54,322 nt of DNA from Euzebya sp. (GCF_964222135.1 NZ_CAXQBR010000073.1:1-54322); one strand, 5' to 3'. Positions 35,586 to 44,221 are shown, counted from the first letter of the stretch. Notes: a model not told the origin generated them from the sequence alone. Numbers and translations are program-made.

Positions 35586-36617
35586 TCAGGCCGCCCCGAC
35601 CAGCACGACCCGGTTGCGACCGGACTGCTTGGCCTCGTAGAGGGCGAGGTCGACGCGTCGGAGCAGGTCGGTCACGGTGTCGCCCGGCTCGACGGCGGTC
35701 ACGCCGAAGCTGGCCGTGAGGGGGACCCGGCCGCCCATGGCCTCGAGGGCGAGGCGGCAGCGCTCGGCGACCTCCGACCCCTCCCCCAGGTCGGTGTCGA
35801 CGAGCAGCGCGACGAACTCCTCCCCTCCCCAGCGGGCCAGCACGTCCCGCTCCCGGACCGTGCCGGCCACCACCACCGCGGTCTGGCGCAGCACCTCGTC
35901 GCCGACGTCGTGGCCGAGGGTGTCGTTGACGGCCTTGAAGTGGTCGAGGTCGAACATCACCACGGTGTCAGGCCCGCCGCCCTCGTGCGCCCGCGCCACC
36001 GCCGCGCGCAGGTGGACGCTCATCTGCCGCCGGTTCGGCAGATCGGTGAGCTCGTCGCGGAAGGCGAGCTCCGCGCGCTCCTGGGCGGTCTGGGCACGTT
36101 CGCGCTGGGACTCGACGGAGGCGGCGAGGATGCGGAACATCAGGATCACGATGCCGGCCTGCACCGCCACGGGGAGGACGGTTTCGACGACCCCCGCCGG
36201 GTGGTCGAGGCCCATGGGCCCGGCGACCAGCACGACCACGGCGGTCAGCAGGTTGACGCCGCTGACCACCAGGCCACGGGACGGCCCGAGGCCGATGAAC
36301 GCCGCGCCGCTCAGGAGGGTGACACCGCGGAACGACAGGTACTGCAGGCTGACGAGGTCCGCGGGGGCGTCGGTCGGGGCGATCCAGACCCGGCGGAGGA
36401 ACAGCGCCAGGCCGATCACGAGGGCGACCGTGATCGCCGTGGGCGGGATGAGGCGCGACCGCGCCGCGAGGACCGCCAGCGCGGCGAACCCCGCCGCCGA
36501 ACCGAGCCAGGCCGCGCGGTCGAGGGCCGCGAGGTCGGCACCGACGGCCGACAGCACGAGCGCCGCGGCTCCGAGCAGGAGCACGGTCACCGTGAGGGGC
36601 AGGCGGGGGTCGTCCAT
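35586..36617 (-). CDS. Membrane diguanylate cyclase (GGEEF)
   Basis: The product is 343 aa. Six or so membrane helices (about 8-165) are followed by a short coiled stretch (SQRERAQTAQERAELAF) and a GGDEF domain with DELTDLPNRRQM, DLDHFKAVNDTLGHDVGDEVLRQ and the active-site variant RWGGEEFVALL, which is catalytically competent in the family. No EAL domain. A hairpin lies 6 nt before the ATG. Confidence 0.9.
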   Translation of the reverse strand: MDDPRLPLTVTVLLLGAAALVLSAVGADLAALDRAAWLGSAAGFAALAVLAARSRLIPPTAITVALVIGLALFLRRVWIAPTDAPADLVSLQYLSFRGVTLLSGAAFIGLGPSRGLVVSGVNLLTAVVVLVAGPMGLDHPAGVVETVLPVAVQAGIVILMFRILAASVESQRERAQTAQERAELAFRDELTDLPNRRQMSVHLRAAVARAHEGGGPDTVVMFDLDHFKAVNDTLGHDVGDEVLRQTAVVVAGTVRERDVLARWGGEEFVALLVDTDLGEGSEVAERCRLALEAMGGRVPLTASFGVTAVEPGDTVTDLLRRVDLALYEAKQSGRNRVVLVGAA

Positions 36618-36623
36618 CGGTGC

Positions 36624-36639
36624 GTGACGGGCGCGTCAC
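36624..36639 (-). other. Hairpin just upstream of the GGEEF cyclase start
   Basis: GTGACG and CGTCAC form a 6-bp stem around a 4-nt loop, ending 6 nt before the ATG at 36617. GATACT at 36663-36658 (minus strand) could be a -10 box, which would place the hairpin in the 5' leader near where a ribosome would bind. It might equally be an operator. Confidence 0.4.
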
Positions 36640-36715
36640 ACCGCGCTCGCCACCGCCAGTATCCGTCGCCTGCACGCCCCCGGTACCCCGCGCAGACGAG
36701 AGTGATCCGCGCGGA

Positions 36716-37090
36716 CTAGTCCACCCGCCAGGGCGCGTCGACGTACGGGTCGGCCGGGGGGTGGGGCGCGGGCGGGTGGCCGGGCAGGTCCGGTACCTCG
36801 AAGCGGAGGATCGCCCCGCCGAGCGCCTTGCCGAGGTTGTCCGCGCGCAGGCTGCGCGGGCCCCCGCCGCCGAGAGCGTCACGGAGCAGGAACTTGAGGG
36901 CCAGGACGTTCGGGAGCTCCCACCGGGTGACGTCGCCGCGGACCAGGTCGCCGTAGTGCGCGGCGACCGCCTCGGTGGTGAGGTGGGTCACGAGGTGGTC
37001 GTAGGCCGCCCGGTCGCGGGCGAACACGGTGACGTCGGAGTCCGGCCCCTTGTCCCCTGGCCGGGCGAAGGCGAGGTCGTTGACGAGCAC
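36716..37090 (-). CDS. AtuA-related small protein (AtuA C-terminal domain)
   Basis: The product is 124 aa. It begins VLVNDLAFARPGDKGPDSDVTVFARD and contains ELPNVLALKFLLRDALGGGGPRSLRADNLGKALGGAIL, the pattern of the C-terminal domain that is fused to AtuA in longer proteins. Here it is a separate gene 5 nt after the AtuA gene, so the two products probably form one enzyme. The GTG start is the only one that includes the whole domain. Confidence 0.8.
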   Translation of the reverse strand: MLVNDLAFARPGDKGPDSDVTVFARDRAAYDHLVTHLTTEAVAAHYGDLVRGDVTRWELPNVLALKFLLRDALGGGGPRSLRADNLGKALGGAILRFEVPDLPGHPPAPHPPADPYVDAPWRVD

Positions 37091-37095
37091 GGTCC

Positions 37096-38460
37096 CTACA
37101 GCTCCTCGATGACGACGTGGACGTCCGCGTCCACCGGTCCGCGGTCGACGAGGTCGGTGTGGATCCGCAGCAGCCCGGACGGCTTGGGGCGGGCCCGGTT
37201 GGCGGGGGTGAAGCCGGGCGGCGGGGCGGACAGGCCGAGGGGCACGATGTGCCGTGCCACCTGCGCGCAGGCGTCGGCGTCGACGGTCGACCACGCCATC
37301 CTGAGCACCACCTCCGCCGGGTCGGGGTCGGGCTGATCCGGTCGCCATGCCGCGGGGCCGTGCAGGGCGTCGACGCCGAACAGCTCGACGTGCCACCCCG
37401 CGAGGGCGATGCCGGCCTCGGCGATCCGCTTGCGCGCGATGTCGGCGGCCGCCCGGGCCTTGGCGGGCGCGTCGGGCCAGCCGAAGGCGACGGAGATGTC
37501 GGCGGCGTACCCGTCGGCGGTGGCGCCGACCACCTTGTACCGGCCGGTCGCCGGACGTCCGCGGGTGCCGTGGACCCGGACGCGGTCGTCGCCGAGGTCG
37601 GTCAGGTGCACGGTGGTCATGTCGACGACGACGTCGGGGGTCAGGTAGGCGGTCGGGTCGCCGACCTCGTAGAGCAGCTGCTGGCGGACCGTGTCGACGT
37701 CGACGCGACCGCCGGCCACCTCCGGTGAGAAGATCGTCGCGGTCCCGTCGGCGGTCACGTCGGCGAGGGGGAAGCCGAAGCGCCACGGGTCGGGGACGGT
37801 CCACCACTCCCCCGCGTGGTTGCCGCCGGTCGACTGGCCCGAGCACTCGAGCAGGTGGCCGACGACCGTGCCCGCGGCCAGGCGGTGGACGTGGTCCGGG
37901 TCGTCGAGGGACCAGCCGTGCTCGTGGACCAGCGGGGCGAGGAACAGCGCGGCGTCGGCGACCCGGCCGGTGATGACGATGTCGGCGCCGCGCTCGAGCG
38001 CCTCCACGATGCCGGCGACGCCGAGGTAGGCGTTGGCGAACCGCAGGTCGTCGACGGCGGGGAAGCCGGAGGGCAGCAGGTCGGGGCGGGCGCGGAGGTC
38101 GTCGCCGGTGACCACCGCCACGGTGAGCCCGGCGAGGTCGAACCGGGCGGCGGAGGCCTGCAGCAGCTTGAGGGCGGCCAGGGGGTTGATGCCACCCGCG
38201 TTGGTGATGACCCTCGTGCGCCCGGCCAGGACCGCCGGCAGGGCCGCCATCAGGTAGAGGGGCAGGTCGCGGGTGTACCCGAGGGTCTCGTCGCGGGCGC
38301 GGTCCTTGGCGAGGATCGCGAGGGTCAGCTCGGCGAGGGCCTCGAGGCAGAGGTAGTCCGGCTCCTCGGTCAGCAGGTCGGCGATGGCGGCGGGGGTGTC
38401 GCCGTAGAACCCCTGCCCGCCGGCCACGCGGACCGCTCCCTCGCCGTGGCGCTCACGCAT
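37096..38460 (-). CDS. AtuA family protein (DUF1446)
   Basis: The product is 454 aa. Family features are GGQGFYGDTPAAIADLL at the N-terminus, YLCLEALAELTLAIL, VITNAGGINPLAAL, NAYLGVAGIVEALERGADIVITGRVADAALFLAPLVHEHGW and HLLECSGQSTGGNHAG. AtuA was named for acyclic terpene use in Pseudomonas, but most family members have no proven reaction. The ATG overlaps the GNAT gene by 8 bp. It sits in an operon with a ThDP enzyme, so a CoA- or hydroxyacid-linked catabolic step is a guess. Confidence 0.85.
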   Translation of the reverse strand: MRERHGEGAVRVAGGQGFYGDTPAAIADLLTEEPDYLCLEALAELTLAILAKDRARDETLGYTRDLPLYLMAALPAVLAGRTRVITNAGGINPLAALKLLQASAARFDLAGLTVAVVTGDDLRARPDLLPSGFPAVDDLRFANAYLGVAGIVEALERGADIVITGRVADAALFLAPLVHEHGWSLDDPDHVHRLAAGTVVGHLLECSGQSTGGNHAGEWWTVPDPWRFGFPLADVTADGTATIFSPEVAGGRVDVDTVRQQLLYEVGDPTAYLTPDVVVDMTTVHLTDLGDDRVRVHGTRGRPATGRYKVVGATADGYAADISVAFGWPDAPAKARAAADIARKRIAEAGIALAGWHVELFGVDALHGPAAWRPDQPDPDPAEVVLRMAWSTVDADACAQVARHIVPLGLSAPPPGFTPANRARPKPSGLLRIHTDLVDRGPVDADVHVVIEEL

Positions 38461-39004
38461 CGCGACCCCGCCACTCGTCGCGACCGATGCGGTACAGCAC
38501 CTGGGTGTGGTCGCGCAGGTCGACGGTGCGGCCGGTGTCGGTCAGGCCGACCTTCTCCATCACGCGGCGGCTGGCGGTGTTGTGCGGGACGGTGACGCTG
38601 ATGACCTCGTCGAGGCCGAGGTCGTCGAAGGCGTGGGCGACCGCGGCCCGTCCCGCCTCGCTGGCGTACCCCTGGGCCCACAGCTCCGGGTCGACGAGCC
38701 AGCCGACCTCGACGCCCGGCCAGCCCTCGGGGTTCCACAGCCCGGCGCGACCGACGAACCGGCCGTCGGACCTGCGGATCAGCGCCCACTGCCCGTAGCC
38801 GCGCAGCGCCCAGTGCCCGAGGAACGTGGCGATGAGCCGCCACGTGTCCTCGCGCTGCCGCGCCGGGCTGGGGAGGGGATCGGGCAGGCCGCCGAACCAC
38901 TCCGCGACGCGCGGGTCGTGCTGGATCCGGCTGAACGCGTCGACGTGGTGGTCGGTGAGCGCGGTCAACCACAGGCGCTCGGTCTCGATGACGGGGATGG
39001 TCAT
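38453..39004 (-). CDS. GNAT-family N-acetyltransferase
   Basis: The product is 183 aa and resembles the RimJ/RimL type. It begins IETERLWLTAL, has acetyl-CoA loop GWLVDPELWAQGYASEAGRAAVAHAF and SVTVPHNTASRRVMEKVGL, then ends. I chose the ATG at 39004 because the family starts with the T-E-R-L strand; an upstream TTG at 39049 would overlap the ThDP enzyme stop. The target is unknown. Confidence 0.85.
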   Translation of the reverse strand: MTIPVIETERLWLTALTDHHVDAFSRIQHDPRVAEWFGGLPDPLPSPARQREDTWRLIATFLGHWALRGYGQWALIRRSDGRFVGRAGLWNPEGWPGVEVGWLVDPELWAQGYASEAGRAAVAHAFDDLGLDEVISVTVPHNTASRRVMEKVGLTDTGRTVDLRDHTQVLYRIGRDEWRGRDA

Positions 39005-39041
39005 GCCCCGGGCCAGCGGCACGCCCGCCCGGCGCTCGATC

Positions 39042-40682
39042 TCAGACAAGTGCGGTCGAGCGGGGGTAGGCGACGGAGGGGTCGGTCATGACGTTGACCA
39101 GGTAGGGCACCCCGGCGTCGAAGCCGCGCCGGATGGCCGCGGTCAGGTCCGCGGCGTCGGTGACGGTCTCCCCGGCGCCGTTCATGGCCCGGACGACCTG
39201 GTCGTAGCCCAGGCCCGGCTGCAGGTCGGCGGCGACGTCCCAGCCGTCGTACATCTGCTGCATCGGGTACTTCTCGAGCGCCCAGATGCCGTTGTTCCCG
39301 CAGATCATCACGACGGGCAGGTCCTGGCGGACCAAGCTCTCGACGTCCATCAGGCTGAACCCGGCAGCGCCGTCGCCCAGCATGAGGACGACCTGGACGT
39401 CGGGGTGGGCGATGCGGGCTGCGGCCGAGTACCCCATGCCGGTGCCGAGGCAGCCGTACGGGCCTGGGTCGAGCCAGCGGCCGGGCTGGTGGCTCTGGAC
39501 GTACCGGCCGGCGTAGCTCACGAAGTCGCCGCCGTCGCCGATGACGACGGCGTCGCGGTCCAGCACCTCGGCCAGCGCGCCGTAGACGCGGGCGGGGTGG
39601 ATCGGGGTGGACGAGCCGCCGGTCAACAGGTCGGCGTCCTGCGCCTGGGCGGCCTCCTCGGTGTCCCGCAACCCGGCGATCCACGTGCGGCGCTGTTCGG
39701 CGAGGTCGCCGGTCGGGCCGCCGGCGGCGTCGGCGAGGGCGTGGAGGAGGGGGCCGAGCGATCCGGCTGCGCTGGCGGCGGGGTTGGCGTGGCGGCTGAT
39801 CTGGTCGGGGTGGTCGACGACGTGGACGGTCTCGGCGTCACCGAAGTGCCCGAAGCCGAGCCGGAAGTCGAGCGGCGTGCCGATGACGACGACGAGGTCG
39901 GCGCTCTTGAACGCCGCCCCCCGGGCGCGGCTGAGGACCTGGGGGTGGTCGGCGGGGATGCACCCGCGGCCCATGCCGTTCTGGATCACCGCGGCGCCGA
40001 GGGTCTCGGCGAGGTGGCGGAACGCCTCCTCCGCAGCGTCGAGCCAGACGTCGGTGCCGCCGATCAGGACGGGGCTCCGGGCGGCCTGCAGCTTGGCCGC
40101 GATCGCCGCGACGTCGTCGGGGTCGTGGGTGATCCGATCGGGGTCGGCCGGGGCGGGGACGGTGTCGGTGCCCGCCGGGGTGAAGACGGTGTCCATGGGG
40201 ATGTCGACGAACGTCGGCCCCCGGTGGGCCGAGCCTGCCAGCCGGAGGGCCTCGGCGACGGTGGGGGCGACCTCGTCGGGCGTCATCGCCGTGACCGCGG
40301 ACTTCGTGAGCGGGCCCATGAACGCGGTGTGGTCGATCTCCTGCAGGCTGCCGGCCCCCCAGGTGGCGGCCGGCGCGCGGCCGCCGAGGACGACGAGCGG
40401 CGAGCCGCCGAACCGTGCGCTCGCGACCGCGCTCATGCCGTTGGTGACGCCGGGACCGGCGGTCAGCGCGGCCACCTGCGGGCTGCGGGTCAGCTTGGCC
40501 AGCCCCTCGGCGGCGAAGGTGGCGGACTGCTCGTGGCGGAAGTCCCACAGCTGCACCCCGACCTGCCGGCACCCGTCGTACAAGGGGAAGATGTGCCCGC
40601 CGGAGAGGGTGAACAGGTGGTCCACCCCGGCGGCCTCCAGCGCGTGGACGGCGAGGGCACCGCTCGCGAGCTGCTCGGACAT
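39042..40682 (-). CDS. Thiamine diphosphate enzyme, acetolactate synthase-like
   Basis: The product is 546 aa. Catalytic Glu of the ThDP family is in FRHEQSATFAAEG; HLFTLSGGHIFPLYDG leads the N-terminal domain. The ThDP-binding motif is MLGDGAAGFSLMDVESLVRQDLPVVMICGNN (GDG ... NN). It resembles acetolactate synthase large subunits and 2-hydroxyacyl-CoA lyases; no regulatory small subunit is nearby, so the catabolic or lyase role is as likely. An AAGGAG site precedes the ATG by about 10 nt. It heads the operon with the GNAT and AtuA genes. Confidence 0.85.
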   Translation of the reverse strand: MSEQLASGALAVHALEAAGVDHLFTLSGGHIFPLYDGCRQVGVQLWDFRHEQSATFAAEGLAKLTRSPQVAALTAGPGVTNGMSAVASARFGGSPLVVLGGRAPAATWGAGSLQEIDHTAFMGPLTKSAVTAMTPDEVAPTVAEALRLAGSAHRGPTFVDIPMDTVFTPAGTDTVPAPADPDRITHDPDDVAAIAAKLQAARSPVLIGGTDVWLDAAEEAFRHLAETLGAAVIQNGMGRGCIPADHPQVLSRARGAAFKSADLVVVIGTPLDFRLGFGHFGDAETVHVVDHPDQISRHANPAASAAGSLGPLLHALADAAGGPTGDLAEQRRTWIAGLRDTEEAAQAQDADLLTGGSSTPIHPARVYGALAEVLDRDAVVIGDGGDFVSYAGRYVQSHQPGRWLDPGPYGCLGTGMGYSAAARIAHPDVQVVLMLGDGAAGFSLMDVESLVRQDLPVVMICGNNGIWALEKYPMQQMYDGWDVAADLQPGLGYDQVVRAMNGAGETVTDAADLTAAIRRGFDAGVPYLVNVMTDPSVAYPRSTALV

Positions 40683-40719
40683 GGGACGCGGTCTCCTTAC
40701 CTGGGAGGTACTTCCGGAC

Positions 40720-40731
40720 TGACCCGGGTCA
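40720..40731. promoter_or_regulatory. Perfect palindrome in the divergent ThDP enzyme/Mo-enzyme promoter region
   Basis: TGACCCGGGTCA is a perfect 12-bp palindrome in the 65-bp gap between the divergent starts at 40682 and 40748. A second inverted repeat, TACCT-GGG-AGGTA (40698-40710), lies in the leader of the ThDP enzyme. Placement fits a shared operator; no regulator gene is adjacent. Confidence 0.5.
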
Positions 40732-40747
40732 TGTCAGCCTAACCACC

Positions 40748-42958
40748 ATGCGCACCGAGACCCACGTCCACACCTGCCCGCTGTGCGAGGCCACCTGCGG
40801 GCTCGCCATCGACGTCGACCCGGTCGGGCGGACGGTCCTGAAGGTCCGCGGTGACGACGAGGACGTGTTCAGCCGCGGGTTCGCCTGCCCGAAGGGGCTG
40901 GCGATCGGCGAGCTGCACGCCGACCCCGACCGGCTGCGCGCTCCGCTGGTCGACGGGCAGGAGGTGACCTGGGACGAGGCGTGGCAGGCCGTCGCGGACC
41001 GGCTGGGGCGGGTCATCCAGGGGTCGGGCCGCGAGTCGATCGCGATGTACCTGGGCAACCCGAACGTCCACAACCTCGCCGGGGCGATCTACACGCCCGC
41101 GGTGGCCAAGGCGCTCGGGTCGCCGTGGGTGTTCACCGCCTCCACCGTCGACCAGCAGCCCAAGCACGTGTCGGCGGCGCTGATGTTCGGCCACAAGCTC
41201 ACGATCCCGATCCCGGACGTGGACCGGACCGACTACCTGCTGGTGCTCGGCGCCGACCCGCTGACCTCCAACGGGTCGTTGATGACCGCCCCGGACATGC
41301 CCGGCCGGCTGCGCGCGCTGCGGGGACGCGGGGGCCGGCTGGTCGTCGTCGACCCGCGCGTCAGCCGGACGGCCCGCGCGGCCGACGAGCACATCGCGAT
41401 CCGGCCGGGCACCGACGCGCTGTGGCTGGCCGCGATCGCGTGGACGCTGCTCGACGCCGGGCTCGCGACGCCCGTCGATGGGGTGGCCGGCCTGGACCGC
41501 CTGCCCGGCGCGCTGGCGCCCTTCACCCCCCAGGCGGTCGCCGGGCCGACCCGCGTGCCGGCGGACGTGACGCGGCGCATCGCCGGCGAGCTGGCGGCCG
41601 CGCCGTCGGCCTGCGTCTACGGGCGGATGGGCACCTCGACGGTGCGCTTCGGCACCACCGGGTCCTGGCTGGTCGACGTGATCAACGTGCTGACGGGGAA
41701 CCTGGATCGACCCGGCGGGGCCATGTTCCCGCTGGCCGCGGCCGGGCAGACGAACAGCTCGCCGACGCGCCGGGCCCGGGAGGTGGCGTTCGGTCGCTGG
41801 ACGACGTCGGTGCGGGGGCTGCCGGAGACCTTCGGTGAGCTGCCCGCCGCCGCGTTCGGCGAGGAGCTCGTGGACGGTCCGATCCGCGGGCTGATCACGA
41901 TCGCGGGGAACCCCGCGTTGAGCGTCCCGAACGCCGAGCTGGTCGCGAAGGGCCTGTCGGGCCTCGACGTGATGATCTCGATCGACGCGTACCTGAACGA
42001 GACGACCCGGCACGCCGACGTCGTGCTACCCATCCCGTCGGTCCTCGAGCGGGAGCACTTCGACCTCGCCTTCTCCCAGCTCGCCGTCCGGAACGTCGCC
42101 AACTGGTCCGACCCGGTGTTCGACACCGACCAGCCCCAGGAGTGGGAGGTCCAGTGCCGCCTGGCCGGGCTCCTCCAGGGCATGGGCCCCGGGGCGGACG
42201 TCGACGCGGTCGACACGTTCATCCTCTCGACGATGATCCAGCGGGAGGTCGCCGCGGCGGGGTCGGTCATCGCCGGGCGGGACCCCGGCGAGGTGATCGC
42301 GGCGCTCGGGGACCGCCGGGGGCCGGCGCGGGTGGTCGACTTCCTGCTGCGCGTCGGGCCGTACGGGGAGGGGTTCGGCGCGGATCCGGACGGGGTGACC
42401 CTCGAGCGGGTCCGGGCGCGGCCGCACGGCGTGGACCTCGGCCCGCTGGTGCCGCGGCTGCCGGAGGTGCTGTTGACCCCGAGCGGGCAGGTCGAGGTCG
42501 CGCCCGAGCCGATCCTCGCCGACCTCCCGCGCATGGCCGCCGCGTTGGACGAGCCGGCCGACGGGCTGGTGATGGTCGGCCGACGCCACCTGCGGTCTAA
42601 CAACTCCTGGGGGCACAACGTCGCGACCCTGGTCGGGGGCACGAACACCTCGACGGTGCAGATCCACCCCGCCGACGCGTCGGCCGCCGGGGTGGTCGAC
42701 GGGGGGGAGGCGGTGGTGACGTCGGCGACCGGGTCGGTCACGGCCGTGGTGGAGGTCACCGAGCGGATCACCCCGGGCACCGTGTCCCTCCCCCACGGGT
42801 GGGGCCATGACGTCGACGGGGTCCGATTGGGCGTGGCGGCCGCCGCCGGCGGGACTAACCCCAACGTGCTGACCGGCCCGGAGGTCGACCCGCTGAGCGG
42901 AAACGCGATCCTGAACGGCGTCCCGGTCTCGGTGGCGCCGGTGGTGGGGGCGGCCTGA
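40748..42958 (+). CDS. Molybdopterin-dependent oxidoreductase
   Basis: The product is 736 aa of the DMSO reductase superfamily. A [4Fe-4S] site is formed by THVHTCPLCEATCGLAI and FACPKGLAIG. Cofactor-binding stretches follow (LVLGADPLTSNGSL, GNLDRPGGAMFPLAAAGQTNS, VLPIPSVLEREHFDL). The C-terminal beta-barrel domain has RRHLRSNNSWGHN, ILNGVPVSV. The Mo ligand cannot be fixed by eye; no Sec codon is present. The substrate is unknown. No membrane or iron-sulfur partner is adjacent. It ends 18 bp before the first palindrome array. Confidence 0.88.
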   Translation: MRTETHVHTCPLCEATCGLAIDVDPVGRTVLKVRGDDEDVFSRGFACPKGLAIGELHADPDRLRAPLVDGQEVTWDEAWQAVADRLGRVIQGSGRESIAMYLGNPNVHNLAGAIYTPAVAKALGSPWVFTASTVDQQPKHVSAALMFGHKLTIPIPDVDRTDYLLVLGADPLTSNGSLMTAPDMPGRLRALRGRGGRLVVVDPRVSRTARAADEHIAIRPGTDALWLAAIAWTLLDAGLATPVDGVAGLDRLPGALAPFTPQAVAGPTRVPADVTRRIAGELAAAPSACVYGRMGTSTVRFGTTGSWLVDVINVLTGNLDRPGGAMFPLAAAGQTNSSPTRRAREVAFGRWTTSVRGLPETFGELPAAAFGEELVDGPIRGLITIAGNPALSVPNAELVAKGLSGLDVMISIDAYLNETTRHADVVLPIPSVLEREHFDLAFSQLAVRNVANWSDPVFDTDQPQEWEVQCRLAGLLQGMGPGADVDAVDTFILSTMIQREVAAAGSVIAGRDPGEVIAALGDRRGPARVVDFLLRVGPYGEGFGADPDGVTLERVRARPHGVDLGPLVPRLPEVLLTPSGQVEVAPEPILADLPRMAAALDEPADGLVMVGRRHLRSNNSWGHNVATLVGGTNTSTVQIHPADASAAGVVDGGEAVVTSATGSVTAVVEVTERITPGTVSLPHGWGHDVDGVRLGVAAAAGGTNPNVLTGPEVDPLSGNAILNGVPVSVAPVVGAA

Positions 42959-42975
42959 GGCGGTCCTCCGTTGTG

Positions 42976-43097
42976 CTCAGATCTGAGCTTCAGCTTCGCC
43001 GGCGACGTCACGGCTCAGATCTGAGGTTCGGCTCGGGCGAGCGTGTGCGCAGATCTGAGCTTCAGCTCCGTCAGCGGAGCCCCCGCTCAGATCTGAG
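42976..43097 (+). repeat. Left arm: four CTCAGATCTGAG palindromes at 38/34/38 spacing
   Basis: Copies lie at 42976-42987, 43014-43025, 43048-43059 (CGCAGATCTGAG) and 43086-43097. Each is followed by a G/C-TTC-rGCT motif, and the spacers contain small inverted repeats (for example GCTCCG-TCAG-CGGAGC). The last copy ends 3 nt before the nuclease stop codon. The arm fills the 141-bp gap between the Mo-enzyme and the nuclease gene. It is an inverted counterpart of the arm at 44076-44197. Confidence 0.9.
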
Positions 43098-43099
43098 GT

Positions 43100-43984
43100 T
43101 CAGCTCGCCCGGCGGCGACTGCGCGCAAGGGCCGAACGGGTCAGCGCGACAGCCGCGCCCGGGTCCGCGTCCACGTCGTACACCGTGATCCGCTCGACGG
43201 TGATGCCCCGGTCGCGGAGCGCCGCATCGTCACGACGGTCACGCGCAGCCTTCTCCGGCAGCCAGTGGGACGGACCGTCCACCTCGAGGTTGAACCGGTC
43301 GTCGAGCAGGACGATGTCGCCGAGGCGGACCGGGTCATCCTCGGGCACCGGGTGGTTGAGCAGGGCCGGGTACCCGTTCGCCCGGAGCACCCGGGCCACC
43401 GCGGCCTCGGTCCCCGAGAACGACACGTCGTCCTCGAGTTGGGCGAGCACGCGCCGGAGCCTGGCGCTGCCCGTGAACCGGGGGCGGAGGAGGAGGTGAG
43501 CGGCCAACCGCTGCAGGGTGGTGAGGCCGGCGCCGATCGCCGCGCACACCACCCGGGCGACCTGGCGGTCGGTGAGGTCACGGCACGCATCGCCGATCGC
43601 CCAGTCCAACGGCGCGCACGGCAGGTCCTCGTGGCTGGTGACCGACATCCGGTCGAGGTGGCTCGAGCGGCGGAAGTCCACACCGTCGACCTCGGTGACC
43701 CAGCTGCCCTCGGGGACGGTGATGTCGATGACCGCCCGCCGCGGAGGGTTGAGCCCCCGCCACGTGAGCACCGTTGCACCGGTCACCACCCCCCGTCCCT
43801 TGACGGCCAGCAGCCCGATGGCGGCCCGCTGCTCGACCGTCGCACGAGCCGCCGCGTGCACGAAGAGCCGACGCTGGACCCGCAGGAGCTCCTCCCGCTC
43901 GATGCGCGCGCGGATCGCGTGGTGCCCGATACCGGCCGCGTTGAGCCGATCTGTCGTCGTGGCGCCGTGGAGGTGGTCGTCCAT
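43100..43984 (-). CDS. AbiEi-like N-terminal / DUF559 (Vsr-like) endonuclease domain protein
   Basis: The product is 294 aa. The N-terminal part (about 5-60, TTDRLNAAGIGHHAIRARIEREELLRVQRRLFVHAA) looks like the helix-turn-helix of AbiEi-type proteins. The C-terminal part (about 195-290) looks like a DUF559 nuclease: SGTEAAVARVLRANGY, LGDIVLLDDRFNLEVDGPSHW, RDRRDDAALRDRGITVERIT. The D and E-x-D acidic residues of the Vsr/PD-(D/E)xK type are present. Such genes are common and often multi-copy in actinobacteria; their role is not established. I chose the ATG at 43984. The gene is enclosed by the two inverted arms. Confidence 0.8.
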   Translation of the reverse strand: MDDHLHGATTTDRLNAAGIGHHAIRARIEREELLRVQRRLFVHAAARATVEQRAAIGLLAVKGRGVVTGATVLTWRGLNPPRRAVIDITVPEGSWVTEVDGVDFRRSSHLDRMSVTSHEDLPCAPLDWAIGDACRDLTDRQVARVVCAAIGAGLTTLQRLAAHLLLRPRFTGSARLRRVLAQLEDDVSFSGTEAAVARVLRANGYPALLNHPVPEDDPVRLGDIVLLDDRFNLEVDGPSHWLPEKAARDRRDDAALRDRGITVERITVYDVDADPGAAVALTRSALARSRRRAS

Positions 43985-44075
43985 GCCCTCACCCTGGTCG
44001 ATCTGCGGGCGCGGACGCGGACGACTTCCACGGAGCTGTGGATAACAATGGCGGGGGCGCGCGCGGGGCGGTGAA

Positions 44076-44197
44076 CCCAGATCTGAGCACTGGGCGTGCC
44101 GACGGAGCCGAGGCTCAGATCTGCGGCGAGGTGACCGTGCCCCAGGGCTCAGATCTTCGCCGCACGTGCGCCCACGGAGCTGAAGCTCAGATCTGAG
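44076..44197 (-). repeat. Right arm: four CTCAGATCTGAG-type palindromes, inverted relative to the left arm
   Basis: Copies lie at 44076-44087 (CCCAGATCTGAG), 44114-44125 (CTCAGATCTGCG), 44148-44159 (CTCAGATCTTCG) and 44186-44197 (perfect). The spacing is again 38/34/38 and the arm is again 122 bp. Read on the minus strand it aligns with the left arm base for base without gaps, including the CGCAGATCTGAG variant in third place. By hand about 84 of 122 positions agree, with the palindromes nearly invariant. It lies 92 bp upstream of the nuclease start. Confidence 0.88.
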
Positions 44198-44221
44198 ATT
44201 CCGGTGGTGCCCACCGCCCCC

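Noticed and set aside
40748-42958. A second selenoprotein in the Mo-enzyme
   Set aside because: The frame has no internal UGA and the active-site neighbourhood shows no Sec or obvious Cys ligand pattern.
42976-43097. CRISPR array
   Set aside because: The repeats are 12-bp palindromes with 22-26-bp spacers that are themselves similar between arms. There are only four copies and no cas genes.
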